Shown here piece after piece: positions 11,501-25,600 of a stretch of 64,000 nucleotides of DNA (positions are counted from its first letter, which is position 1; each line of letters starts with the position of its first letter). Both the position numbers and the translations under genes were made by a program. The notes below the pieces were generated by a model that was given only the letters and a program-made list of their open reading frames with translations, made no database searches and was not told the origin of the DNA. This DNA is from Hyposmocoma kahamanoa (lineage: Eukaryota > Arthropoda > Insecta > Lepidoptera > Cosmopterigidae): assembly GCF_003589595.1 (NCBI RefSeq), contig NW_020655294.1, forward strand, positions 1,889,943 to 1,953,942, given 5' to 3'.

Positions 11501-14500
11501 TTTCACATTCCATATAGATTTTAAGACTTTCGTGGTTATTCACTAAATGATTATCACTAGTAACAGGTTTCTTACCACGGTATAACTTCTTTTTATTTTC
11601 CCGATATTTCGGAACGCTTGTCGGAGCTTTATGCTATAAGCTGTCATCTGCCGCCGTCCAGTCAACCCGTGACCATGGAGCGTGCAACCGTTCCGAAATA
11701 TCGGGAAAATAAAAAGAAGTTATACCGTGGTAAGAAACCTGTTACTAGTGATAATCATTTCACATTCCAATTTCACTTTTTGAATATATAATTAACGATG
11801 TACGTTTTTTTCGGAAATAAGCTTTATGTGATAAAAGACATTAAAAATTGCCTCTTAATTTTTGAAATTTTACTATATAGGATTTACTCGCTGCAGACTC
11901 CGGCCATAAATCATCGGAGCGATATTGCGATATTGCGCTCTCTCTCTAAATTAGTATTGAGCGTAATTTTTTTGACAGAAATTAAAGATACGATAAAGTC
12001 TCTCTGTCTAGCTCCAACAAAATTAAACAAATGCATAGCTTTGCGCTTACAGAAAAGACCCTACCCTACTTGTAACGGGAGAGAGAGCGCAATATCACTA
12101 TCCCACTCTGAAAATTTATTAATTTACGAGTCTGCAGCGAGTAAATAATCTTACTAAAAATTTTTTTACTCGGTTTTAACTCAAATGTAGTACACCATTA
12201 CGGCTAAGTTTCTAGAAATTAACGACAAAGATCTTATATATTCGCCGCAGATTACGGACTACGGAACTGTACACTTGTCAACATAAATTATACACCACTC
12301 GATATTGCACACAGTTCCTTCCATAACACATACTTGTGTGGTGGTTCGTTTTCGTTCCCTAACCCGAAACCCCGCTCAATTTACGACGCATTTCCGATTG
12401 CACAACTCGCAGCGCGAGCGCGCACCGCCAAAGGCAAGCCACCGGTAGTTGTTGTAGCAGCAGAGCTCCTTGTGAAGGTGTCATCCAAGGAAGCACTGCC
12501 ACTTTACCTACTTCTGCCACCCAGCGGTTCTGTGAGCATTACCACGGTCCGGTTTTGAAGGTTTATAGGTGCTGGTTCACCAGCATTACAGGCACATGGG
12601 ACTTGTCACATTACGTCTCAGGGTGACGGGCGGAGTGGCAATGCCCCTAAGATCTTCACGATTTAAAGCTCTGAGTGGCACTGTTGTTATTATTATTATT
12701 ATCTATTTTAGAGTCTCGCCTCTCCCAAAGCCTTAAAAGATTAATTTAGATTTTTTTTTAATGAGAGGTATTCCCCGGCAATGGCAGTCAGGGATCAGGA
12801 ACTCGGATTCAAGAACCGGCGAACTATACCTGCCCCACCAGGACCGCCTTCTGCATTTGTGCTGGAAGCGACACGCTGCAGATTATTATTATTAGGGTGG
12901 CTTCATTCGGGGTCTATGCGGCTCCTCATCGCTGCGTACAACTAATCTATTGTGATCTCCACTAATTACAGTTCGAAGCCAAGGCCAACAGCATTAAAGA
13001 ATGAAGGAAAACTACCTACTATAGTACCTAATAAATAAATCATTCTATACAATAGATGAAATATTAAATAAAAGATAAGTGCAATTTGTCTAGTCTTTGA
13101 ATACATTAGTTATTATTGATACTCGTAGTAATTGTTATTTTAATTTTTTTAAACAGTAATTTAAGTAATAAGTTGTTGGCATATTATTATATAATGTATA
13201 ATAAAAGTTAAGAATATTTATAATTTAATAATATTGGTAGTGCTCTCTCAATTTGCAGGGCCCTTACAGGGTGTCACTTGTAAAGGTACAATATTAATTT
13301 TATGAGATCTTATGTAAAACCATGTGACAAGCAAATAAAGACATGAATATGAATATGAATATGAAAACTAACACGGTTATCACACATTATAATGTAAAAG
13401 TAACGGGACTTACCCCTGAAGAAGACCATCGATTATGGTCGAAACTAGTCGGACCGCTTCCGACTACAATACTACGCGAGTAAGTCCCGTTACTTTTATA
13501 TTATAAAGAATGAAGAACTTTCTTGGCTCCACAGTGTTTATGTCCTCTGGGTGTGGCCTGTGCCTACCTAGTACGGAACTTCATTAGAGTGGCACTGTTG
13601 TGGACTGACGTCACTTGAAATTACAAAAAAAGCTACCTGTGCGGTGCGCAGGTCCCTGGAGACCAGCGACAGCGTGCGGTGCTGAGCCTGGTAGCGCAGC
13701 AGCGAAATGGACTTGTACACATCGGCCACCAGCACCAGGTTCTTCACGGCCAGCATGCGGTGCACGTAGATCTGCGTGTCGATGAAGGCCACGCCCACCA
13801 GGTCGTTGTCCTTCAGCTGCCAGATATAGATCTGCCAGCCGAGAGATCGTTACGAAATGGTCTATCTCGCTTACCTCAGCTTGAATTCAAATTTTACCCG
13901 TACTGAATCGATTGTATTGCGCGGTTCGTGCGACAGGGACACTGGCTTTATTTCACAGTTAATTTTTTTACGAACGATACTAAAGCCATTTAAAAAAATT
14001 ATGTCGTATACTATACGTGTTCTATTTAGTTGAGTTGACATAAAAAAATCATTGGTATGTGAAGTATCCGTTGAATACAGCTGTTTTCTTGTAAAATTTC
14101 AAGGTAAGTTTGTTTTTTTTTCTATCGTAAAAATCTTTGGGAATCGTGTTTTCATACCGTATACTCATCAGTGTATTTATTTTTATCCAAAGTGATAGTT
14201 TCAACACTTTCACTGCTGTGCGGAATCAACCAAAGCCTTTTGGAGTTGTATCGATTCCTAAATAAATGTAAGCTTTATAAAGTTCTGAACTAATGTGATT
14301 TCAGTGTCATGTCACGACACCATTTATCGTTTAATTTTCAGCTCACTGACAGAGTTGTGAATCTACACAATATAACCTTGTAACTTCGTGAATTAATTTA
14401 CGTATTTCTTAAACTATTTTTATAAGCCTCGCTTTTAAATGAATAGCTTTTGTTTAAGTAAATACATTGAATTAATGTAAAAATAACACCAAATCAACGT

Positions 14501-17500
14501 TTATTTGTAAGAAATGAGCGGAAAAACTTTTTATTTACAACAATTCAATATTTTTTTCGACACCGTGCAAAGGTTACTTCATTACACTGCATTTGCTAGG
14601 GATCAGGCGTATCGATAAAAAGTTTTCGATAATTTCATTAATAAATGTATAGTGTGTGTATTCATTCTTAAAGTATGAATTTCAAACATATGCAACGAAT
14701 TGACATGTCCGTGTTATTGCTTTTTTGAAACCTATAAATTGTTGATATGATAATATATTTTTCTAATTTACTAAAGTATCAATTGAAATTGCATTTGAAT
14801 TATAGTTGTGTTTTATGCTTTAACACTGCACACATCTATATATACATCGTTCAGTACACGTCCGAAAAATAAAATTATAAGAGAGAACTTTTCTTCAAAA
14901 ATCAAAATTCACTAAAAAACTTTATCGACTTTACCTCATCCCTATGACAAACGTCACATGAAGTGTCACAGGGTTTATCCTAGTTTGAGTTTAGTATAAG
15001 TACTTTGATTCACATACGTATTACCTATATCTCTGTAAGGAAACTCTTTCTGGACTAGACTCTAATCACTATACGCACCTTCTGTCCAACAGCAGAAATG
15101 AGATATCCCAGCACTTGTGTTAGCGCAGTCACGGGACCCTTCTGCTCCTTGGCGTAGAGCTCCTTGAAGCGGTTTTTCGTCAGAGGTTGCCCTGGCTCAG
15201 GGACGACATCGATAATGTCGTAGATTATTATCTGGAATATCGTCGAAATACATCAACATCGGCATTGGCATCTTAACAATCTGGGTAACCATTTACAAAA
15301 TATCTACAATGAAGTGGACACACACGGATAATATCTACTCGATTATAAAAATCGAACTTTAAGATGTACTTAGTAGGAGGTACAAAGTTACATTTGTTTT
15401 TTTTAGGTAGGCAATAAAGTAAGTTTTACTATTATAGTATTGTAATTTTAATTGGAACTACAATTAGGTACTCACTCTTCCTCTAGACGTAATATCTTCA
15501 CTGTAATTGTAATTTGTGCCTATCGCGATGTATCCTCTCAGACCTGATCTAAAACACAATCATAGAAAGAAACGCTTACTTTGCATTTTTCCACAATTTT
15601 TAATCTGTAGGTTCTTAATTAGAAGCCGGTATGTACTATATTTCGTCCAACCATTTATTTAACTTTTGACAGCTCAAATTCTAATCAATTAGTGATGTCC
15701 TAGTGCGTTTCCGATTCGATTTTTTATAACAATCGATTTTATTTATAAAGAAGTTTTATCGTGAGTGTGACTGGGCCCAAAAAAGAAGATACTGTCTGAT
15801 TGGGATCATGATGTTGCGTTTGACAATTTGTGAACTCAAGAATTAATTCAAGTGATGATTCTCGTTCATATGGAGAAGAATCCGACGATTCATTATAATA
15901 AACAATAAGAATTTATTATAATTATTAATAATTTATTTCATTTGATTATAATTCATTAGGCAGGTACCAAAATTTAACAACTTGAATAATTTTCGTTACA
16001 TACTGTTGGCTCGATAAATATCGGAGCTAAAGAGCACGTCGCTTCACTAAAATTAGAAAATAAAAGAGTACAGAATTATTGCATTTATTTGTCTATGGTT
16101 GTATGATATGTCAATAATTACGGAACTTCGAAGGAATGCATATGTCAAGAGTTGGACGGAGTATACCGCCCTAATTGTCACAAATTAGCAAAACTACAGC
16201 TGTGTCTCAAAGTTATTATTCTTTATTCTTAATTTTGTCTGAGCAAGGTCCATTACTTTGCCTGAATTTGTTATCATTAATGTCTTATACTTGATAACCT
16301 GAAATAAACGATAACCAACAAATATTGTTACCTCTGACAAGCATATAAGAGGTGGCGTAAGCAAAATTATTTTTACACAGTGAAAACAAACACGAACCGT
16401 CGTCAGTAACATCGCCTCTTAAATATCAGATGAAGTTGTGACCCAGCGTGTATCTGTTCTACAGAACAAACTTTCCCACTTTTTTCCGATTTCACAAGCA
16501 ATTAGTTACATAAAGGTAATATAAACGTCTACGATAGCAGTCCACGAGTTAAGAGCGAGAATTGTCCCCGGCGGTGACGAAAAGCAGCGGGTCAGACTTA
16601 CCTGGTCCCCTCGTAGGAGAGCGCGACGTTCTGCAGGCACGTGACGTGCTCCCACTCGTCCAGCTCGATGCGGGTGTTGGGGATGATTTCCCACGACACG
16701 GGCGAGAACAGCAGCACCGAGAAGCGCTCCGTCATGGGGTACGGGAACCTGCCACATCGCGGCGAAAATAGGTATGGGTTTTGTAGTATAAGCACTTGGC
16801 GTACCACTCTCAAATAATACAGTGTGATACAAATCATACACTTTTCAAGCTACACAAACAAAAATAATTTTAATTACGTCCATAGATAATTCGGTCATTC
16901 TCGGGCTTAATGTTGAGTACTTCATGTCCATGACAATTTTTATTATTTGTCAAAAATTCCACAGTTACCTGCATAGTGAAATACGAATGATAAAAAGTGA
17001 AATATCGGGAAAATAAACTACTATTGCGGTAAGAAACCTGCGACGAGTGATAACAATATGTAACTGTTTGTGTTCTTATAAATAAATAAATAAATAAATA
17101 AACAATTGAATCACTCGTCACGAAACCGACCTGTCGCCCTTGTTCTCCGTGGACTTCTCCTTGTCCTCGCCGTTGAACTTGTAGTAGGTGGTGGTGTGGT
17201 GCGCGGCGGAGGCGACCAGGCAGTAGGTCTTGGACTCCATGTGGTAGGTGACGAAGTGCGGGCTCATGCGGATGGGCACCTTGCGCACGGGCCACGGCGC
17301 GTCGTACGACAGGTGCGTGGCCAGCGCGCAGATGCGCAGCTCGGACTGCGGGAGAGGGCGGTAAGGCGGTAAGCGGAGGCACGCGGATCACGGACGCATT
17401 CGCCGAGAGCGGCCGCGCACCTTGGCGTTGAAGAAGAGGAAGCCCTGCGGGCAGTTGGTGTTGTTGAAGGACGCGAAGGACGCCACGGGCGCCTGGTCGC

Positions 17501-20500
17501 GCGCCAGCGGGTGCAGGCGCAGCTCGCCGCGCGCGCTCAGCAGCACGAAGTACGGCGTGGGCCCGCACACGAACACGCCGTTGTAGCCGCCCACGTTGCC
17601 TGCGCAGTTTGCGTCCCTTCCGTTACTTCCACTTCGACTCGAGTCGGAACAAACGACAGAATGTCGAAACAAAGTGTATTTTTACGAACTACGAACCAGA
17701 CTTTAAAAACATAAAACACGTGGGTCCTATGTGTGTTACCTGGATTTTGTGAGACTGTAAACTGTCGTCGCAGTCGAGTAATTTAAATATGAAACAATAA
17801 ATTGTGTGTGTTCATTAAGTGCCCATTGAGAAGTATATTATTATTATATAAAATTATGTTATTTTGTAAAATTTGTTGTTAAACGAATTTAATTCTAATT
17901 ATTTTAAATTCCAGTTGTTTTATGATTATTAATACAAAGATTGAACTTAAAGAGTTACTTTCAATTCTTTCTAAATATATAAATATATATAATGTGATAA
18001 ATAATTTATGAGCAGTGTACATTTGGCGCCGTCATATGTTATTTTGAAAACTTATAGCGCCAACGATGCTAGATTTATAGTGATCATATGCTGACCAATC
18101 AAAAACGTTACTTACTGACCAATCAGAAGCGAATATCCGTTGCAGAACAAGAAGTAGGGACAAAAGTTAGTAATAGAAGAAGTATAAGTTAAATTACCCA
18201 ACTGGAACTTTTATTTCTGAAAGGTCTATAGTATTTATACTGAGTCAGAGCCTGAAATGCACAAACTGTAGTCATACATTTTTTTTTTTTAGTTCTCACA
18301 GTATTTGTTTGTTTTTCTCACAGTATATGTTTTATATGGATGTGTATTAAATGAATAATGTATGTACGAGTCTCTGAACGTCTAAAGTTGAAATAGTAGA
18401 TAACAGTATGATGTTGAGTAGATGTAAATCACAATTTCCGTAACAAGTTGACGTAACAAGTGTACAGTATAGTTTTGAATGCTTATCTGTGGCAGATCGC
18501 TAGTGAAGCGAGTTGTCAACTGTAACGTTGAACGTGCTCTCGTTTCTGTCCGCATCTGTGCGCAACATTGCCAGTGCGGAGGGCCGGGCGACCCACCGAA
18601 GTAGCGCAGCTGGCGCACGTTGTCGCGCAGCAGCGCGGCCTCGTAGGAGTCGTGCGGCACGGCGGCGGCGGCGCGGTAGCCGAACGGGAAGGCCGCCGCC
18701 ACGCGCGAGAAGCGCAGCTTCAGGTTGCCGCGCGGGAAGCGGTACGCCTGCAACAGCCCGCTTCGAGTCAGCTCTTCGCGCCGCCACGGCCTCGTTGCAG
18801 TTGAAAAGGCCCGAGGGTTTTATTTGGGGCATTGGAGTCAAGTTACCCACTTGCATGCGTGATGAAAAACATTGTATGTTTCATGGGCGGTACGGGAATC
18901 ACGAACCCCGACACCGAAAGCCCTCAGTCTGCGACTTCGGGCTTCTAATAGTCTCATTCGTAATACCTTGTTTACCGCCCTTAATACACAAAGTACTAAG
19001 TATCAGCAGCGTGCTCGTGAAAAAGTTCGTTCAGGGAAGTACTGCCACCTTACCTATTTCTGCCGCCAAGCAGTACTGTCAGTATTACTACGTTTCGGTT
19101 TTGAAAAATAAGGCTGCAGTGACAGTACCCCGCAGTGGCAGTACGCTTGTACATCCCGACACATGGTATCATAAAAATACTTTCTACCGTAATATAATAA
19201 AAGAAGTAGTGTTTGTATACGCGCCTACTTATAGTATCCGAGCAAACACGAGAGGGATATAGTGCGGAGTGAAACGGGCTCCAGGCGTGATCATGTAATG
19301 AGAAGTCTCTCATGACAGCTACCGATCACTTATCATCTAGACACCTTCGAGTGCATTCATTATTTCTGTATATATTTCAAAAACCCATCTACCTAAAAGT
19401 TATATTCCATTACGAATGGATTCAATTTTAATAATCCCCCTAAACGGCCGATATTCATAGAATCTTTGTCCTGCAGAAACGTGTGATTAGGGCAATTTAC
19501 AATCTGGGCCCCCAGGGTGTCTTTGAGAGATAAATTTAAAGAGATTAACATTCTTACACTAACGTCACAGTACATTTATGAAAATGTTACCTATGTAACT
19601 TTTTTATGAAAAATAGTGACAGATAACATTAATACGAGGAATAAAAATAAACTAGCTCTTCTTGACAAACGTTTCCATAAAGTTTCAAATTCATTTAAGG
19701 GGCAATGTATATGTATATTCAAGATTTGCCATTTACGAGGTTTAAAACTATTATTAAACAAAACCTTTGGACTAAAGGTACAACTTCTGCGTACTTAAAT
19801 GACAAAAATCCGTGGTAATGAACCCGTTTAGCTCTTTCAAGTATTCTCGAAGATGTTGCAATGATAAATGTATATTTACAAAGAGAAATCCTTAGAGTTT
19901 CTTGCTAATTCTTCTCAGGGGAATCTGCCTTACAAATGAGCAGTACAGTTTAATCAGTATGGCAATTTAAAGTGTAATTTTCTTACCTATGAAATAAAGA
20001 TTATTTGACTTTAACTTAAACAGTGTAACTCCATACAAACGTAGCAGCGCGGTCTGTGTACATCCGAACAAGCGTGATTTGCATTACTTATACAGGTACA
20101 ATTAATAATCAAGTCAGAACTCATAGTTTCCACTCGCAAAACATGACCAACCTATTGTGAACTACGTGCCCTTACCTGATAGATCATGAGCTCATCCTCG
20201 CACCGCAGCAACATCAGCACCCTGGAGCCCTTGTTTCCTAGCCCCACGACCAGCAACTCTTTCAACTTCTCGACATCGGCGTTTTGCGTGTTGGACGACA
20301 AATCTTCGTCTTCAAATGGATTCGTGGGAATTGGTACTGATTCTAAACTGTCCGCTAAAATCTGTAAAAGATCTTATTCAATTTGATGAAACCTATTGAT
20401 ATACTTTAAATATTATTAAATCCAACTTTTTATATCGAGTTCTTAGGTTTTCGCGATTCTTACACATAGGAAATGAAACTATTTTTCCGGATTTAAATCG

Positions 20501-22512
20501 CGTATATTTGTTTTTTCAAACAAACCGACGTATCGGGCACTTTACAGATCCCTTGACCATGTCAACCGTGACCTTGGAACCTGTAAAAGGCCCGAAACAT
20601 CGGTTTGTTTGAAAAAACAAATATACACGATTTAAAACCGGAAAAATTGATACATTTCAACTTCATATTTCAGACCATAGATCTGACGCCGTTAGTTTAA
20701 AGGGTGCATGTAACATTTTTACAAAATGCTTCTTTATCTGGCCTTCGCAAAAGAATAAAGAGTTCACGCTAACAGGATAAATAAACGGCATTGGTTACTA
20801 AAGTTAGTTGTTCATTTATTTTAGTATTATTATGACTACATGGATATATTACTTTTATTGCGTACCTAATTTTTTATGTCAATTGTCTAAAAATTTTTCT
20901 TTTTGAAATTACTCACTTTTTTATTGAGGGTTCTATATACATTGTGATTTGTCAAATGTAGCAGTATGGTGGAATCTTCTATGGTTTCGGCCACAGGAGA
21001 TACAGGAAATTGTCTGAGGAACCTTGGGTCTCTTTTTGCGAAAACAAATTTGACTTAGTCGATTTTTTAGTCAAGCGTGAGTTGTCTGTAAAAATGAACA
21101 ATATTAAATTTTTTAAATGTTGAACGACTTAGTTCTTGTAAGGATCATTTAATTGTATCTGAAGACAAGGAAGAAAAAATGGGGAGTGCAGATGTTGGTA
21201 AAAAAACATTTTATTCAATTAGACCCATTCCCGCTGTCCCGATTTTTTCTTCCGTTACAATAAAATAATCTTTACAAGAATCCGAGTCGAACAGCATTAA
21301 AAAAATTGTCAATATTGTTAATTTCCATGCACAACTCAAGCCCTTCTCTCCAAGCTCCCGGCGTACGGTTTGCCAGCCCAGTTATGCAGCTGGATTGCCG
21401 ATTTCCTTCGTGAGCGGAGAATTCGCGTCGTTTCTGACGGCAGCATTTCGAGGTTCGTGAATGTGAACGCCGGCGTACCGCAGGGATCCGTCCTATCTCC
21501 CACGCTTTTCCTTCTGCATATCAATGATATGCTTCCACTTGGGAATATTCATTGTTATGCAGATGATAGCACTGTTCATGGGGGATATCATGGATTCCCC
21601 GCAGCTGGGCGCGCCGATACTGACAGAGAGCGATCTGATCTTGTCGTTGAGCTCAATAGGATATTGGACCTCATATCTGCATGGGGATCCAGTAATCTTG
21701 TTGAGTTCAACGCCAAGAAAACACAGGTTTGCGCGTTAACAACAAAATTGTCGCCGTTCCTTCCCATGCCTTCTTTGATGAGCACAGCACTTTCACCTCA
21801 GAGCAGTTTCACCTTGCTCGGTATGGAAATCTGCTGTGATTTGAATCCAAGGAGCTACATCGAATCTGTGATCAAAACAGCCTCACGGAAACTCGGAGTC
21901 CTGAACAAGGTGCGACGTTTTTTCACGCCGGACCAGTTATGCCTGCTGTACAAAACACAGGTCCGGTCTTGCGTTGAGTATTGTTCGCACTTGTGGGACG
22001 GCTCCGCCAAGTACCTACTCGATGCCTTGGATAAATTACAGCGTCGTGCAACTCGAATTATAGGCGACGAAGAGGTCTCATCACGCCTTGAACCTCTGCA
22101 ACTGCGTAGAGATGTTGCATCGCTTAGCGCCTTTTACCGCATGTACCATGGTGAGTGCTCTGAGGAGCTGTTCAACCTCATCCCCCCGTCCCCGTTCCTG
22201 CTCAGAAGCACGCGTGCTGGCCTTCGTAGTCACCGTTTCACTACCTGCCGCATTCCATCGCGTACTAAAAGGTTCGGTGGCTCCTTTCTCTGCCGCACGG
22301 TTGACAAATGGAACTCCCTTCCGGCACATGTCTTCCCTCCCTCTTATGATATGGGGTCCTTCAAACGAGGCGTGAAGAGGCATATTGTAGGCAGGCAGGG
22401 TGGAGGCGGCTAGTGCAGTGAGGATTCCATCGCTGCACTAGGTTCCTTCGCGTTTGGATACCACTTTCCACTTAACATCAGGTGGAGTGGAGTCATTTGC
22501 CTGTCAGGTATA

Positions 22513-22547
<35 letters not shown>

Positions 22548-22647
22548 NNNNNNNNNNNNNNNNNNNNNNNNNNNNNNNNNNNNNNNNNNNNNNNNNNNNN
22601 NNNNNNNNNNNNNNNNNNNNNNNNNNNNNNNNNNNNNNNNNNNNNNN

Positions 22648-22681
<34 letters not shown>

Positions 22682-25600
22682 TGACGTCAAATTTTTGTAC
22701 AAAAAAGACTTAATGGTTCCTAAGACAAATTCCCGGTATCTCCTACAATTTCCTTTCCCCACATTGTGCCAGATAAAAAAAACACCTTTATAACATAAAC
22801 CCATTACTGTCATATTTATTATTTTAAAATCATAAATGTTCAGTAGATTTATAACAAGCTTAAATATTATTTTTCGAATCTCTGCATAAAATGTTTGAAT
22901 TACAAACAATAGGTACGTAGTATAATAATTATACTAAATAATACATTTATATTATAAATGTATTATACTCGCACACAAAAGATTTTATCGTTCAAAAATC
23001 CCATCAGGCAGGCTGCTCGATAGATATTAATCCTGAGCCAATAATCGCTCCTGATAAGAGATTTCCCCCGAATCCCCAGTAATAGAAAGTTTCTGCATCG
23101 CCGCACACTCTTATTTAAGTTTAATAACATTTTAGTGCACGACTGTAGCGAGAGAGGGAACGTGGCTTGAAAAAATAATTTGAATTGAATTCTAGGAAAT
23201 TCGTCGTAAAGGATCTTTGAGGGTTTATGTCAAGTGAGAATATTACGCTGAACTTATGAGTCAACATTTTTTTTACTATCGGTATCTTATGAGATGATTC
23301 TACCTAACAGGCCATAAAATAATATCATCTGTTTTATACTTAATTTTCCTAATATGTTGTACGAACAACGGCGCACCAGGCCACACATTTTTGTTCGAAA
23401 ATCGCCTCTAGTTCAACCGAACAAGATACGTCAATGTGTAGATTGATGTGCTGGCGTGTGTACATGAAACCAAATACAGTCATAACTCAAATTTATTGAA
23501 TTGAAAAAATACAATTCGAATGTTCAAAAAATTACTCAATGAAACGCACAAATTTATATGCTCATTTATAAATGGATCACTAAACATTGTGTACAAAAAA
23601 GTTACATTATGCGCAATAAGATTATCGTTTATCGATTATCGTGTTTACTTATTCCATAATTTTTAAGTTACGACATTATTTTGTGCATGCGCAAAAATAT
23701 ATGCGCAAAAAAACAGCCATTTATTGTTTTTTTTTTTTGCGCTACTTCATATTAAATTTTATCAATGGAACCACACGTTAAAATGTTGTGAGGGCAAGAT
23801 ATATATGTGAGGAGAGAGAGAAGATATTAGACATCATTCTTATTACTATAAATTTTGTTATTTTATATTGTTTAAGAGCACACTACATAGTGTAATAATG
23901 TTATTCTAAATTAGGTTTTGTTGTTTTAAATGTTTAGGTTACATATCAAATACTTGTTATTCTTTTCAGTTTTCGTCAGATAGACATAGCCATCTACCTC
24001 TTCTTCTCAGGCTCCAGTTTAAAAGCAGCGCTGTGGCTCTGCCCAACATTAAGCTGAGCTGGCTAACCTTTCCGGCTATTACTGTGTATTAAGTAATCTC
24101 TTTTTTTCCATTGTTTATTATTTAATTTATATTTAGATTAATATTATTACTATTTTTTGTATATTTATTTGTAATAGCCAAATAAATGTTTCTTTCTTTC
24201 TTTCCTCTTTTAAAAAATTTTGTTATGTATACTGCCGTGATCAGTGTAAAAAGGCCAATCTATCACTATTTTTATTTTTTTCCAGATAGATAATGAAGTT
24301 ATCGCTAAAGAAAAATACATATTTTCTTAATTTCATTTCTTAAAACATTATTTTCTCGGTTTTGAGTTTTGTCACAAGCGCTCTTTCAACTAACGGCGGC
24401 AGAGATGTTAATTTCAAAAAAATATACTTATAGCTTATGTTAGTAATGAAAATTATCATAACATTAAATTGCATTAAATCCACAACACGACGCAAATTAC
24501 GATTAAATTAATGATTTCAAATTATAAACCACATCAAATTATAAATTAAATTCAATTTTAAATTACATTAGCTTATAAATTGGGCCTCTGGAACCCATGT
24601 GAACTCGGTTCCAGTGCCTGCCGAGTACTCCCAAATCAACCGTACGAGGCTGTTGAAACGGTCACGCCGCGACGCATCAAGGAGGCAGTTCTCTTGCGAT
24701 TGTGAATACAAGAGCATACGAGCCGATCCGTGGATCTATTCAGTCATATGATCCATTACGATCCAAAAAATCGAGTCAAAATAAAAAATCGTACATCCTC
24801 CTCATGCATCAAAGTCCTCTGCTTGACAGGTCAACATAGTAACCGTTATATAGAAGCAATTGGACTATATGCGATTCCGTACCGATAAACTGTAAGAACT
24901 GCCTCACTGTCCGCCAAGTCAACCCGATATTTCACTTACCCTATTCCCTTGACATACGTCTCGAACGAGAAAGCTAAGTCTCATTTCAGGCAGAGAGTAA
25001 ATCTCTAGGTTGCCGTTGTTCCTCACGACGAACAGCCAATAAGTGGGCTTCACCTCGACGAGGTACTTCTTCCACCAGCGCGATATGCGCCGAGGCACGC
25101 CGGGGTTCTTCGATTGTTCTGCTAACATTATCTATGGGAGAGGAGGCTAACCTATATATTACTAACATCGTAAACAACAAATTTTGTTCCGTGACTTGTT
25201 ACAAAACATTTTTTTTATGATGAACAAGTCGTGTGGCTGGTGGTAAGCGACACGCCTATACATAACAGTTGCAGTGCCACTCAGAGCTTTAAATTGCAAA
25301 GACCTTAGTGGCACGGCCACATGTGTCCGTAATTTCACCAGCACCCTTACCCTTCAAAACCGGAACGCAGTAATGCTCACATTGGCGGCAGAAATAGGTA
25401 AGGTGGCAGTACTTCCCTGGATTAAATTCTAGCGCTGCTAAAAATATACTCACGCTGGCCATGGAAGCTGGAGTCTGGTCCCCTCCATACAGCAGCTCAT
25501 CTTCGTCATTCAACTCGTAGATTGTGTCGGGTTTAAAACCTTCCGCCTTCACGTTCTTGCCTTTCTTGCCGGTGAACTCGCCTTTCACCTGGCAAATTAA

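Noticed and set aside
16870..17568. 232-codon minus-strand frame
   Set aside because: Out-of-frame shadow of CPSF1 exons 19-20, continuing through an intron and a microsatellite.
18513..19262. 249-codon plus-strand frame, Arg/Ala-rich
   Set aside because: It is the antisense of GC-rich CPSF1 exon 18 running on into a repeat.
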